A stretch of DNA of 64,000 bases from CAUZIZ01 sp965222655 (GCA_965222655.1 CBDCUP010000018.1:434001-498000), one strand, 5' to 3'; positions 32,421 through 42,117 are shown, numbered from the stretch's first letter. Notes: generated by a model not told the origin, from the sequence alone. Numbers and translations are program-made.

Positions 32421-33047
32421 ATGGCAGTGGACGCGACATACCAACCAAAGGTCTACAAGGAACAAGGGGGCGACAGGTTAAAGGTAGCCAGTGGCGGCGT
32501 GCTTGAAGTGGAGTCTGGCGGGTCGGTCGACCTTTCGGCGGCCACCGGGCTAATAACTTTCGCGGCCGGTGAGATCGCCGCCGCAGACCTGGCAACCAAC
32601 GCCGTCACAACGGCGAAACTCAACGCGCTGGCCGTAACGGCCGCCAAGATAGCGGCCGCCATCTTGGTGGGCACACAGGTGGCACTGGTAGCTGACGCCA
32701 ACGTGATTGGCGGAATTCCTGTGGTCCACCGGGTAGACATAGCCGATGGGGTAACCGCCGACACAGACGTGACCCTAACCCACAAAACCCGAATCCTTGA
32801 AGTCTGGCTGGTCAAGACGGGCGGCGCTGGCGGGGCATCGGACACCATCACCGTCAAGAACAGCGCCACAGCTGTGACCGATGCGCTAGACATTAATGTT
32901 GCGGACAAAATCATAGTTCGCGCCGCAACGATTGACGACGCGCAGCACGAAATTGCCGCAGCGGGAACGCTTCGGGTCGCCATGGTTAAATCGTCGGCCA
33001 ACAACACGGCCTGCAGCGTGTACGTGCTTGGCCTGCGGGTGGCCTAA
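32421..33047 (+). CDS. Structural-module protein, beta-rich
   Basis: The 208-residue product (ATG 32421, GGGGGCAAAGACA upstream) is Ala/Thr/Val-rich with repeats such as ADLATNAVTTAKLNALAVTA and a C-terminal beta domain. It resembles small head or fibre-like structural proteins, but no family was recognised. It overlaps the next start (TAATG). Confidence 0.5.
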   Translation: MAVDATYQPKVYKEQGGDRLKVASGGVLEVESGGSVDLSAATGLITFAAGEIAAADLATNAVTTAKLNALAVTAAKIAAAILVGTQVALVADANVIGGIPVVHRVDIADGVTADTDVTLTHKTRILEVWLVKTGGAGGASDTITVKNSATAVTDALDINVADKIIVRAATIDDAQHEIAAAGTLRVAMVKSSANNTACSVYVLGLRVA

Positions 33048-33418
33048 TGTCATTCGCACAACGGCTAGTAGTGCCAGCGACCACCGACAGTGGCGGGGAT
33101 GCGACCGTCTATACGCCGGTGGTCACTGGTCGAATCAACGCGATTATCTACACCAAAACAGACTTCGATAACGGTGTGGACTTCACCGTGACCACTGAAG
33201 ACTCGCTGCAGAACCTGTGGGTAGAACTAAACGTGGACGCGTCCGCGACGGTTGTCCCACGGCAGCCCACCCACAGCACCGTTGGGGTGGCGTCGCTATA
33301 TGCGGCGGGCGGTGAGCCAGTAGAGGCACCCATATACGCGGCCAACGAGCGCATCAAGCTAGTGGTCGCAAATGGTGGAAATGTGAAAACGGGGTCCTTC
33401 CAAGTCATCTTGGACTGA
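33047..33418 (+). CDS. Hypothetical head-module protein
   Basis: The 123-residue protein is beta-rich (VVTGRINAIIYTKTDFDNGV, NERIKLVVANGGNVKTGSFQ). Such small proteins following the capsid are often adsorption or decoration proteins. It is coupled with the gene upstream (TAATG). Confidence 0.5.
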   Translation: MSFAQRLVVPATTDSGGDATVYTPVVTGRINAIIYTKTDFDNGVDFTVTTEDSLQNLWVELNVDASATVVPRQPTHSTVGVASLYAAGGEPVEAPIYAANERIKLVVANGGNVKTGSFQVILD

Positions 33419-33443
33419 CCCACCCGGGTAGGGGGAAAGGAAA

Positions 33444-33851
33444 ATGGGAAGACAGTATACGATGACCAAAACGGCCGCTGGTCCTGCTGGAGTCAAAGCC
33501 ACAGGGGCAACCTATCGGGACGACGCAGGGGCCGGGTTCGTTGCCGGTGGGGCCGCCTACTGGTCAGCTGCCGAGCAGGCGGCAGACGAAGCGTGGGAAC
33601 TGAAAGGAGAGGCGGAAGCGGTCAGGGCAGAGGCAGCAGAGGCGGCGGCGCTGAAGGCCGAAGCGGAAGCTGCCGAAGCGGAAAGGCTGAAAGTGGAAGC
33701 CGACGAAGCCAAAGCGGACGCTGACGCAGAAGGGCAGCAGGAAGCCGAAACCGCGACAGCTGACACTGCAGAAGGCGCAGAAACGGCAACAGCCGCACCA
33801 AAGCAGCCGAAGCCAAAGGCGCCCCGCAGTCGAAAGAAAAGGCGCCGGTAA
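33444..33851 (+). CDS. Ala/Glu-rich coiled-coil protein
   Basis: The 135-residue protein has a long Glu/Ala-rich helical middle part (about residues 50-120: EAVRAEAAEAAALKAEAEAA) and a Lys/Arg-rich end (KAPRSRKKRRR). The start follows GGGGGAAAGGAAA. Low complexity prevents a family call. The basic tail suggests nucleic-acid contact. Confidence 0.5.
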   Translation: MGRQYTMTKTAAGPAGVKATGATYRDDAGAGFVAGGAAYWSAAEQAADEAWELKGEAEAVRAEAAEAAALKAEAEAAEAERLKVEADEAKADADAEGQQEAETATADTAEGAETATAAPKQPKPKAPRSRKKRRR

Positions 33852-33953
33852 TTCCGAAGGGTTGGGGGCCGCCTGGTGCTAGCGGGGTAGCCATACCGCA
33901 CCGCCACTGGCACCCGGTAGGTCCCCATATTACGCACAGGACGGGGTAGCTGA

Positions 33954-34775
33954 ATGGGCCTGAAAGTTACAACTGAGCCAGTAGCGCTTCCGCTGCACCT
34001 GGACCAGGTAAAGCTGAACCTACGGGAAACCGGGACAGATTCGGACCTGGACATTGAAGGCATGCTGGCCGCAGCGGTGCAGGTGGCAGAAGTGACGCGT
34101 GATAGCGCCCTGGTGTGCCGGACGTTCGAACTGGTGCTGGAAGACTTCCCTGGCGACGATGACGCCTGGTTGAATATTCCCGTCACCCCCCTGGTGTCGG
34201 TGTCCTCTATCACCTACGTGGACACTGCCGGGGCCACGCAGACACTGGCCGCCAGCAACTACATTGTGGACACGTCTAGCCGCAAGGGAAGGGTAGCCCT
34301 GGCCTACAGCGAATCGTGGCCGGACGTGCGCGAGATTATCAACCCCGTCACCGTGGAGCTGGTGGCCGGGTACCTGGCGCCGGTGACCAGCGTGTCCTCG
34401 GGGGACGATACCCTAACGGTGGCTGGTCGCACGTTCACCAATGGCGACAAGGTTCGGCTATCTGTCTCGGGCGGGGCCACGAAGGCAGTGGACACCGCCC
34501 TGGCGCTACTGACGGACTATTTCGTGGTGGGGGTGTCTGGCTCCGATATACAGCTGGAGGCTACGGTGGGAGGCGGGTTTATAAGTCTCAACGCCGACTC
34601 AGTCGGCCAGGTGTATGTGGGGCTGCTGCCCCCAGACGTCGAGCGGGCGATCCTACTGTTGATCAACCACTACTGGCTCAACCGCGAGGCGGTAGTAGTA
34701 GGGACCACGGCCATGGCGTTGCCGCTGGGCGTGGAGGCGCTGCTGAGCAGCGACCGGGTGTACCAGTATGGCTAG
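33954..34775 (+). CDS. Head-tail connector (gp6-like) with an inserted domain
   Basis: The first 140 residues match the helical connector pattern (LHLDQVKLNLRETGTDSDLD; SWPDVREIINPVTVELVAGY) and the last 45 continue it (DVERAILLLINHYWLNREAV). Between them an extra, beta-rich segment of about 80 residues (TSVSSGDDTLTVAGRTFTNG...) is inserted. Glu codons change from mostly GAA before about 34325 to GAG after it, suggesting that a recombination junction lies inside this gene. The end overlaps the next gene. Confidence 0.7.
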   Translation: MGLKVTTEPVALPLHLDQVKLNLRETGTDSDLDIEGMLAAAVQVAEVTRDSALVCRTFELVLEDFPGDDDAWLNIPVTPLVSVSSITYVDTAGATQTLAASNYIVDTSSRKGRVALAYSESWPDVREIINPVTVELVAGYLAPVTSVSSGDDTLTVAGRTFTNGDKVRLSVSGGATKAVDTALALLTDYFVVGVSGSDIQLEATVGGGFISLNADSVGQVYVGLLPPDVERAILLLINHYWLNREAVVVGTTAMALPLGVEALLSSDRVYQYG

Positions 34776-35109
34776 ACCACTTCGCGCTGGTGATCTACGC
34801 CACCAGGTCGTCATCGAACAGTCGACCACCTCGAGTGATGGCTACGGATATGAAATCACAGGCTGGACGACCTTTGCCACCGTGTGGGCCTCAGTCGAGC
34901 CGATTCGCGGCAAGGAGTACTTCATGGCCAAGGATGCGTCTCAAGAGGAGAGCCACCAGGTGGCGCACCGGGTCCGGATCCGCTACTTGTCTGGGGTGCT
35001 GCCGACCATGCGAATCACCTGGGGGTCCCGGACCTTTGACATTCATGCGGCCCCCAACACCGAAGAGCGCGATATCGAGATGGAACTGCTCTGCACGGAG
35101 AACCTGTGA
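34768..35109 (+). CDS. Head-tail adaptor (Phage_H_T_join-like)
   Basis: The 113-residue protein begins MARPLRAGDLRHQVVIEQST and contains GWTTFATVWASVEPIRGKEY, then VRIRYLSGVLPTMRITWGSR. This is the pattern of head-closure/adaptor proteins of siphophages. It overlaps both neighbours by several bases and forms the head-tail joining cluster. Confidence 0.75.
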   Translation: MARPLRAGDLRHQVVIEQSTTSSDGYGYEITGWTTFATVWASVEPIRGKEYFMAKDASQEESHQVAHRVRIRYLSGVLPTMRITWGSRTFDIHAAPNTEERDIEMELLCTENL

Positions 35110-35510
35110 AACTATCGATCATCCACAATGCACTTGCCATGCCCTCGCGGATGCGGTCGCTTCCGAATCGGCTTCGCCGCGAAGTGGCCAAGTCCGTGCT
35201 TGAGAAGGCCGGCAAGCGCATCATCGAGAACTCAAAGAAGCGCACGCCTATTCAGTTTCGTAGGTTGATTGAAAGCCACCGCGTGGGGCGTGCAGTCGTC
35301 AAACGAGGCTCAGTAGGAGTGGTGGTCTCAGCGGGGGACGACGATGCCTGGTACGCGCACATCGTCCATGAGGACCTGAGCGTGAATCATCCCCAGGGAG
35401 AGGCCAAGTTTCTGGAGACCTCAGTCATCGAGGAGATGGAGATGATTCGCCGAAGGATGAAACTGGCGGTCACCAAGGTGTGGAAGACTTTGCCTTCGGA
35501 GAGGTTCTAA
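35106..35510 (+). CDS. HK97-gp10-like head-tail protein
   Basis: The 134-residue protein has the gp10 pattern KKRTPIQFRRLIESHRVG and WYAHIVHEDLSVNHPQGEAK, FLETSVIEEM. It is a homologue of the satellite protein at 17688. GTG 35106 overlaps the preceding TGA. The position between adaptor and tail terminator is canonical. Confidence 0.8.
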   Translation: MKLSIIHNALAMPSRMRSLPNRLRREVAKSVLEKAGKRIIENSKKRTPIQFRRLIESHRVGRAVVKRGSVGVVVSAGDDDAWYAHIVHEDLSVNHPQGEAKFLETSVIEEMEMIRRRMKLAVTKVWKTLPSERF

Positions 35511-35511
35511 A

Positions 35512-35925
35512 GTGCTCGAGGATGATATCGGTCAGCGTCTGGTCGACGAGGGCTTCGGAACCGTGGGAACGGATATTTTCCTCAGTAACGAACCCGAAAC
35601 CCCAGATAACTGTGTGATTGTCAATGAATACCCAGGACGGCAAAGCCTCAGAGCAAGCGCATCGAATCCAGGCGAGGCGCTTGCTGAGAGACCTCGCTTC
35701 CAAATCGTTGTGCGGAACATCAGCAAGGCGACGGCCAGGACGACCCTGAATAATATCTTCAAGAAGCTGGACCATTACTCAGGGACTCTGAACAGCGTTG
35801 TCTATCACTACATCTACGCCCTGGATACAGCTAGGCTGATGAAGCGGGACAAGTCGACGACAAGCAGCCTGACGATGCGTTCTTATGTGAGCCAGAACTA
35901 TCAAGTCGTCAAGGACGTGACGTGA
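35512..35925 (+). CDS. Tail terminator / minor capsid-like protein
   Basis: The 137-residue protein starts at GTG 35512, with the gp10 stop immediately upstream. Features are IVNEYPGRQSLRASASNPGE, RFQIVVRNISKATARTTLNN and a beta C-terminus. By position and size it is the tail terminator-type protein that caps the tube before joining. The family assignment is tentative. Confidence 0.55.
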   Translation: MLEDDIGQRLVDEGFGTVGTDIFLSNEPETPDNCVIVNEYPGRQSLRASASNPGEALAERPRFQIVVRNISKATARTTLNNIFKKLDHYSGTLNSVVYHYIYALDTARLMKRDKSTTSSLTMRSYVSQNYQVVKDVT

Positions 35926-36200
35926 GCGATGAACTGAAAGCTATCTTCATCGAGCAGCTGGTGCTGACTCGCAACAGTATCGACGCGGCACTGAAAGTGT
36001 TTCTGGGAGAAGACGCGGAAGAGCCCGAAGTGAAAGCCTGTCCCGAGTGCGGGGCACCACCGGAACTCTGGGCGGTGGTCGAAGGAACACGAGAGGGTAG
36101 TTGGATGTGCCAGAAATGCAACACATTCTTCAAGGGGAATCATGGCGAAGAAGACACCCGAGAAGCTGATCAACACTCATCACTTCCCGTTGCGGGCTGA
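35922..36200 (+). CDS. Zinc-ribbon protein
   Basis: The 92-residue protein has CPECGAPPELW and then CQKCNTFF (residues 43-73), a clear zinc ribbon, followed by an acidic end. GTG 35922 overlaps the upstream stop. Its role in the tail module is unknown. Confidence 0.6.
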   Translation: MSDELKAIFIEQLVLTRNSIDAALKVFLGEDAEEPEVKACPECGAPPELWAVVEGTREGSWMCQKCNTFFKGNHGEEDTREADQHSSLPVAG

Positions 36201-36315
36201 AGGTAAAGCGTTCGCCCCAGGCGCTGAGGTGACGGGAATCAGTCAGAAGGTCATCGACTCCTGGTATCGCCGGGGAGTCCTAGGAGAGCCCAAGAAAAAG
36301 AGAGGCGGGAAATAA
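36142..36315 (+). CDS. Small overlapping basic protein
   Basis: ATG 36142 (AAGGGG eight bases upstream) opens a 57-codon frame inside the end of the zinc-ribbon gene in another frame. The product contains TGISQKVIDSWYRRGVLGEP and ends with a Lys/Gly-rich tail. It ends three bases before the tail tube gene. No family recognised. Confidence 0.5.
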   Translation: MAKKTPEKLINTHHFPLRAEGKAFAPGAEVTGISQKVIDSWYRRGVLGEPKKKRGGK

Positions 36316-36318
36316 ATC

Positions 36319-37062
36319 ATGCCGGCAACTGTCAACGTCGTCAAAGACCGCAGACTCTATGTAGATGGGTTCGACCTATCCGGTGTGGTGTTTCAGCAAG
36401 AGCTATCCGTCGGCTACGAGGAGGTCGACGCGATTGTCTCAAACGACACCGCCCGTGTCTCAGTTCCTGGCCTTCAGACGGTATCGCTCGTACACGAGGG
36501 CTACATATCAGAGGGGGCCACCGGCGCCGATGCAGTGCTCAAAGCCCGAGCCGGGGATAGTGGCGTGGTGTGCACGTCAAGCCCACAGACGGCAGCCGAC
36601 GGCGAGGTTGGGTACTTCTTGAATGCGAGCGGCTACCAGTACGACCAAAGCATCAACATGGGTGAGCTCCCGGGCTTTGAGTTTCGAGTAGGACCGAGCA
36701 ATTCAGTCGGCCTGGTCCGTGGGACCATCATGACCGATGCCCGTTCGGCGAAAACCGCGACGGGAAACGGGACAGCTCGCCAACTCGGGGCGGTGGCGTC
36801 AGCTGAGAGCCTGTACGCAGCAATGCACGTGGTAGCAGCATCGGGAACGACGCCGACGCTTGACATGATTGTCGAGAGTGACGACAACAGCGGCATAACT
36901 TCCGGCGTTACCCGTATCACCTTCACCCAGGAGGTTGCGGTTGGAGCCCAGTACGCGACTGCCGTGGCCGGACCCATCACCGACGACTGGTGGAGGGTGG
37001 GCTGGACGATCGGCGGAACCGGGCCGTCATTCACCGTCATCGTAACCGTTGGGATTCAGTAG
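36319..37062 (+). CDS. Probable major tail tube protein
   Basis: The 247-residue protein begins MPATVNVVKDRRLYVDGFDL and is beta-rich, with Gly/Thr/Val-rich strands to the end (SFTVIVTVGIQ). Its position between the tail terminator and the chaperone is that of the tail tube. A shorter paralogue sharing the first 60 residues follows at 37147. Confidence 0.6.
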   Translation: MPATVNVVKDRRLYVDGFDLSGVVFQQELSVGYEEVDAIVSNDTARVSVPGLQTVSLVHEGYISEGATGADAVLKARAGDSGVVCTSSPQTAADGEVGYFLNASGYQYDQSINMGELPGFEFRVGPSNSVGLVRGTIMTDARSAKTATGNGTARQLGAVASAESLYAAMHVVAASGTTPTLDMIVESDDNSGITSGVTRITFTQEVAVGAQYATAVAGPITDDWWRVGWTIGGTGPSFTVIVTVGIQ

Positions 37063-37146
37063 AAGGAAAGTTTCTGAAGACACAAACAATCTTGTGTGAG
37101 TGTGGCCCGCTTCGGCGGGCCTTTTCATTTCTGGAGGAAAAAGCCA

Positions 37147-37551
37147 ATGCCAGCAACCGTTTCTGTCATCACCAAGCCATTCTGCGATATCTTTTCGACA
37201 GATATCTCTTCGCAGGTCCCATCAATCGAGCTTCCGTTCTCGCTTGAGGAGGTCGACGCTACCGTCAGCGGAGACACGACCAGGGTTTCAGTCCCTGGCC
37301 TGGAAGTCTGGACCGCAACAATCAATGTCTTCTGGACAGCGGTAATCGGCGCCCTGATGTGGACGAACAAGGGAGTAACGGGCGCCTTGGAGCTGAGGAG
37401 AAGCACTGCCGCCGTGGCTGCCGGCAACCCCAAGTACACCGGAACCATTTGGGTGGCCTCCTGGGCCCCTATTTCGGGTGCCATGGGAGAAGGTCAGCAG
37501 ATGGCCTTGGAAATCCGGGCCAACAGCGCCCTGACCAGAGCGGAGTCGTAG
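37147..37551 (+). CDS. Second tail-tube-like protein, truncated paralogue
   Basis: ATG 37147 follows GGAGG and starts MPATVSVITKPFCDIFSTDI; then EEVDATVSGDTTRVSVPGLE, matching EEVDAIVSNDTARVSVPGLQ of the upstream protein. The C-terminal part differs (NVFWTAVIGALMWTNKGVTG). 134 residues. Two tail-tube-like proteins in a row suggest a tube plus a specialised variant, or a domain duplication. Confidence 0.6.
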   Translation: MPATVSVITKPFCDIFSTDISSQVPSIELPFSLEEVDATVSGDTTRVSVPGLEVWTATINVFWTAVIGALMWTNKGVTGALELRRSTAAVAAGNPKYTGTIWVASWAPISGAMGEGQQMALEIRANSALTRAES

Positions 37552-37553
37552 GA

Positions 37554-37913
37554 ATGGACACAGAAGCAAATCTGGCTCCCGCCGTCGAGATTGAACTGGA
37601 TCGGACACGGCACCTGAAGTTCGACCTGAATGCGGCGTGCCAGATCGAAGAGCATACCGGGAAGAACTATTTCAAGCTGCTAGGGGATGGCTTGACAGCC
37701 TCGGACCTCCGCGTTGTTCTATGGGCGGGTCTAGTTCATGAGGACGACACACTTACGATTGACCAGATTGGATCCATGATCCACCCGGGGAAGATTATCA
37801 CGCTGATGGAATCAATCTCCGAAGCGGTGACAGCCTCCCTTCCTGAGCAAAAGAACGAAACAGTGGAGGCGCCGACAGAGCGCCCTTTAGCAGCAGTCGA
37901 GTCAACTGGCTGA
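37554..37913 (+). CDS. Tail assembly chaperone, short form (G-like)
   Basis: ATG 37554 gives 119 residues with LKFDLNAACQIEEHTGKNYF and VLWAGLVHEDDTLT, shared with the satellite chaperone at 15108. A slippery heptamer CCCTTTA at 37883-37889 near the end allows a -1 shift into the downstream frame. The gene precedes the tape measure. Confidence 0.75.
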   Translation: MDTEANLAPAVEIELDRTRHLKFDLNAACQIEEHTGKNYFKLLGDGLTASDLRVVLWAGLVHEDDTLTIDQIGSMIHPGKIITLMESISEAVTASLPEQKNETVEAPTERPLAAVESTG

Positions 37914-38146
37914 GGCATTGGTCTCATGCCGTCTACAACCTGCGTCTCGAGAGCGAGCAGTTCTGGCGGCTGACCTGGCGCCAGTACGACGCTCTGTGTG
38001 TACGGTGGGCGCAAGAACAGTACGTGACTATGCTTGGGACCGCACAACTGAGCGCTCTCGTCTACAACGCCTTGCGCGGGAAGGGATCCCCGTCGAAGCG
38101 AACGAACGACTTTATCCCAATCGAGTTTAGAAATGGCGGAAGTTAA
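37554..38146 (+). CDS. Tail assembly chaperone, -1 frameshifted long form (GT-like)
   Basis: A -1 shift at C CCT TTA (37883-37889) would leave the 0 frame before its TGA (37911-37913) and read SSSRVNWLRHWSHAVYNLRL, then FWRLTWRQYDALCVRW, to TAA 38144-38146. The extension has the aromatic-rich WRQYDALCVRW pattern of chaperone T domains and lies between G and the tape measure as in lambda G/GT. The start of the tape measure at 38133 overlaps its last codons. Confidence 0.7.
37883..37889 (+). promoter_or_regulatory. Programmed -1 ribosomal frameshift heptamer CCCTTTA
   Basis: The 0-frame codons are cgC CCT TTA, which fits X XXY YYZ exactly (X=C, Y=T, Z=A). The position 22 bases before the 0-frame stop, and a long -1 open frame to 38146, support use. 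Confidence 0.7.
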
Positions 38147-39526
38147 GTTTCAACTGCGTGCCGATGTGCAACAGGCCCTCTCTGCCCTGAGAAAGGTCGA
38201 GGGTCAACTGCGGGATGCAGGCGACGAGGCTCAGCACGCCTCGGGCCGAGCGAGCAAGGCGCTGGGACGCTGGGGCAATGCACTCAAGGGTCTGGGAATC
38301 GCTGCGAGCGCCGTTGCCGTCGGGGGGATTGCCCTGCTTGGTAAGAAGGCCATTCAGCTGGGTATGGATGCGGTGGAGTCAGAGAACCTGTTCACCGTCT
38401 CGATGGGGAAAATGGCGGACGCCGCCCGAGAGTGGTCGCAGACCACCTCAAAGGCCCTGGGCCTGAATGAGTTCGAACTGAGGAAGAACGTCGGCGTCAT
38501 CTTTCAAATGACTTCCTCGATGGGTCTCGGGAAAGAGAGCGCCTTCAGTATGGCGACTGGAATCAGCCAACTCGCCAACGACATGGCTAGCTTCTTCAAC
38601 CTGGATCCGGCAGACGCCTTTGCGAAGCTTCAGGCTGGTATTACGGGCGAGGCAGAACCGCTCAAACGACTGGGTATTCTTGTCGATGAGACAACGGTCA
38701 AGATGGCGGCGATGCGTGCTGGGATCATCAAGCAGGGCGAGAAGATGACCCAGACTCAAAAGGTTCAGGCCCGGTGGCTGGCGATTACCGAACAGACCAA
38801 GAACGCCCAGGGGGACCTTGCACGAACGCTCGACAGCCCTGCAAACAAGATGCGGATTCTGCAGACCCGAGTGGAAGAACTAACGACGAAGATTGGTATA
38901 GCTCTGCTTCCCGTTTTCGAGCATCTCTTAGGTGTTGCTGAGCAGATGGTGAATGTCGCCGCTGGAGTGGCTTCCGGGTTCCAAGATATCGAAGGCGGAG
39001 CAAAGGGTGCCGAGGGAGCATCCCGCAGATTGGCGGATGCCGCTTCGATGCCGCTACAAGCCTTCTTGGCACTGGGTAGCGTTGTAAACCAGGCAATAGC
39101 GGACTTCCTAAAGGGTGTGAAGACGGTTACAGACTCGACTCGCAGCGCGCTGGCAACGATATCTCAAATACCTGGGATTGACGCAGCTACCTTCGGCGGA
39201 ATCGACACCGCCATGGGGAAGCTGAATGCTGGAACGGCGGAGTTGAATGCTGAGATCGCTCGCTCAGAGAAAGTCACGAAGCAATGGGACGACCAGCTGA
39301 AGAAGCTACAAACGTCTGTCTTTGGAATGACGAAGGCCAGCGGCGATGTCATGAACCGAATCATTACCGGAATGGACCCCACAAAGACCGATCCCGCTGG
39401 TGCCGGAGAGGCCACAGGTGACAAGTTCGCCAGTGGTTTCTCGAAGGGCGTCAAAGGCAAGCTGAAGGCAGCAGTTGATGCGGCTCTGGGGTCGACGGGG
39501 GATATCCAGGGAATTGTTGCGCCGGC

Positions 39527-41266
39527 AGCGCAACAATTTTTCTGTAATTTCAGGGTCGGTTGTGGGACAGGATCCTCCTCTCTTGGCTCTCGGGTGCAGA
39601 AAGCAGTGGCCCGTGAGCCGCTCGCTGTGAATCTCTCTAAGGCAACCAGCAGATCTATCAAAATGAGAGGCCGGAGCAGCTTGCACTACTCGCAGAGAGC
39701 GATTCAGCGCCCCCACCTCCTTCTCCAAGAAAAGAGGCCCTGTCAGAAGCCCTCAGAGCCACGATCGCGGGCTGCCCCTTACCGAGAACCCTCGCTGATC
39801 TGAGGGTCTCGGGTTTAGGGAAACGCTCTTCTAGGATGCCTCCTCTTCTTGCCAGCTCTCCAGGTTCAGATAGCAGCGGCCCGTGAGCCACTCGTCGTGA
39901 ATCTCCGCCAGCACGGCTGAGATCAGTCGCAACGCCGAGTCGATATGGGGGAAGATTCCCACCACTCGAGTGCGGCGCCGGATCTGTTTGTTGAGATTCT
40001 CCACGCCGTTAATCGTCCGGATCTTCTTGTGCAGACTGCGGGGGAAGGCGTAGACCGTCAACCCCTCGCGCACGTTGTCTTCCATCCACTGGGCCAGTGC
40101 CTGGTTGGTTTCGGTGAACGCCTTGATCTTGCGTTTGAGCATGGCTTCGGCATCCTCGAGGGTGGGGCTGTTGAAGATGTCCCGCATCGCTTGGCCGATC
40201 TGGCCCCGCTCTTGGAGCCGACGGGCAAAGCGCTGAGCATTCTGGCTCAGATGAAACTGGCAGCGCTGCCAGGGAACCGCGGGAAACACCGCTCGTCGAG
40301 CGGCCTTCAGTCCCGCGTGGTCGTCACTGACGACGAGCTCCATTCCCTTGAGTCCCCGCCCGGCCAGATCCTCAAAAAACGCTCTCCAGTGGACCTCCGC
40401 CTCGCTCAGCCGGGCGCTCAGACCCAAGACCTCACGGTGACCGGAAGCCTGCACACCGACTGCCTTGAGGATGGCCAGGTCCTGAACTCGTCCATCGACA
40501 CGGACTTTCTCGTAATGGGCGTCCAGGTAGACGAAGGGATACTCACCGCTCAGCGGCCGGCTACGGAACTTCTCCAGCTCCTCATCCAGCAGGGAGGCGA
40601 CCCGTGAGACCTGGCTGGCGGAGATCTCCGTGCCACACAGCTGCTCGGTGATTTCCGTGACCTTGCGCGTGGAGACGCCCATGACATACATCTCGGCAAT
40701 GGCCAACTTCAGCGCCTTTTCCGAGCGGCAGCCCTTCTCCAGCGATTGAGGGTAGAACGACAGCCCTCGCACCTGAGGGATCTTCAGTCGGAGCTCTCCC
40801 ACACGCGTGGCGATCTTCTTGTCCTTGTAACCGTTGGCGTGGCCCCGTCGCTGGCTCGTTCTCTCGTAGGGCTCGGCTCCCAGAAACTCCGACCGTTCCA
40901 ATCCCATGGCCAAGTTCAAGAGCTTCTCCAACACCTTGCGAAAGGCCTCCGTTCCTTCTTGGATCAACGCCTCTAGGATCTCTCGTGGTACTCTGTCTTC
41001 CAGGTCTGGGGCCATTGGATTCTCCTTTCATTTTGGATGAATGATTTAGAGAATCTTGTCCCAGACCTCTGACGGCTCAACCCTTCGGCTGACGGCCTTT
41101 GGCCCCCTTCCGGGGGGGCCCGGCGCGCAGCGCCGCGCGGCTCAGGCTGCACTCGGCCTACAGCCTCCTTCCGCCTGAGCCGCGCCAGGTTCCTCGTCAA
41201 CCCAATCCTCGGTATCCCGAGAAATTCCCTCTTAACGGGAAATTACAGAAAGAACGGTACACTCCT
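39527..41266 (-). mobile_element. IS256-family element in the tape measure gene
   Basis: GTTGCGCCGGC flanks the element at 39516-39526 and 41267-41277 (11 bp shared; the true duplication is probably 8-9 bp). Inward of it, imperfect inverted ends contain TTTCTGTAATTT. The left part (about 39541-39830) carries a decayed copy of the transposase C-terminus (IHSERLTGHCFLHPRA) in another frame, suggesting a hybrid between two related elements. Confidence 0.8.
39831..41015 (-). CDS. IS256 (Mutator) family transposase
   Basis: The 394-residue protein has the family pattern: SQRRGHANGYKDKKIATRVG, catalytic Asp in VYLDAHYEKVRVDG, second Asp in VVSDDHAGLKAARRA, CQFHLSQNAQ, and Glu in INGVENLNKQIRRRT. 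The length is usual and there are no internal stops. It reads against the tape measure gene. Confidence 0.92.
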   Translation of the reverse strand: MAPDLEDRVPREILEALIQEGTEAFRKVLEKLLNLAMGLERSEFLGAEPYERTSQRRGHANGYKDKKIATRVGELRLKIPQVRGLSFYPQSLEKGCRSEKALKLAIAEMYVMGVSTRKVTEITEQLCGTEISASQVSRVASLLDEELEKFRSRPLSGEYPFVYLDAHYEKVRVDGRVQDLAILKAVGVQASGHREVLGLSARLSEAEVHWRAFFEDLAGRGLKGMELVVSDDHAGLKAARRAVFPAVPWQRCQFHLSQNAQRFARRLQERGQIGQAMRDIFNSPTLEDAEAMLKRKIKAFTETNQALAQWMEDNVREGLTVYAFPRSLHKKIRTINGVENLNKQIRRRTRVVGIFPHIDSALRLISAVLAEIHDEWLTGRCYLNLESWQEEEAS

Positions 41267-42117
41267 GTTGCGCCGGCTATCGGTCCGTTGGCGCCAACGC
41301 CGGAAACGGGGCTAGGACTCCCAATCTTCGGCGAGCAGTTTGATAAGGACACCTCTGGACGAAAGTTTGGTGAGCGCTTTGAGCAGATACTCGGCAAGAA
41401 TGCGGGGCTAAGTGGACTCTCATCAGGCATCAATGATTTTGGCGTCGGTGGACCGAAGATGGATATCAATTTCGAGACGGGCCGAGTAAAGGAAGCGATG
41501 GACCCTACAATCGCCGAGCTCGCCCGCATGACCGAGGCTGCCAGACCGGCCACCGAGGGACTATTTGCCTGGTCTGAGGGAATCCTGGGCGCTACGAAGG
41601 GACTCGACCAGTTCGGGCTCAATCTCAAGGGATTAGGAGGCCTTTTTCAGAAGCTCATGGGCGGCCTGGGAGGTGGAGGAGGCGGAGGGATCTTCGGGAA
41701 GATTCTCAGTATTGGATTATCGTTCATTCCAGGTATAGGTGGTTTTCTCAGCGCTGGTCTCGGCGCTACTGGGAAGGCGAGTGCCGCCGCCGCGGGGTCA
41801 GGAGGTGGTGGGATGCCTGGTGCGGCCCACGGCGGAATCGTCACCGAACCTACAATAGCGATGACTGCGAGTGGTACTGAGTTCATGTTGGGCGAAGCTG
41901 GTCCCGAAGCCATTGTCCCGCTCAGCCAGTTGGGCAGTAGCGGTGGTGGAGCTGGCAATGCAGAGATGATAGCCGAGGCGATTGCAAAGCAGTTCTCCAC
42001 CGTCCCGGAAGGTGTGTTGGTGAAGCGCGGTGTGGGAGCGGCCGGCGGTGTCTACAGTATCACTTCTGACGGAGACAAGAAGAAGTTCGGGCAGTCTGCC
42101 TTTCAGGGGAGCGTCCT

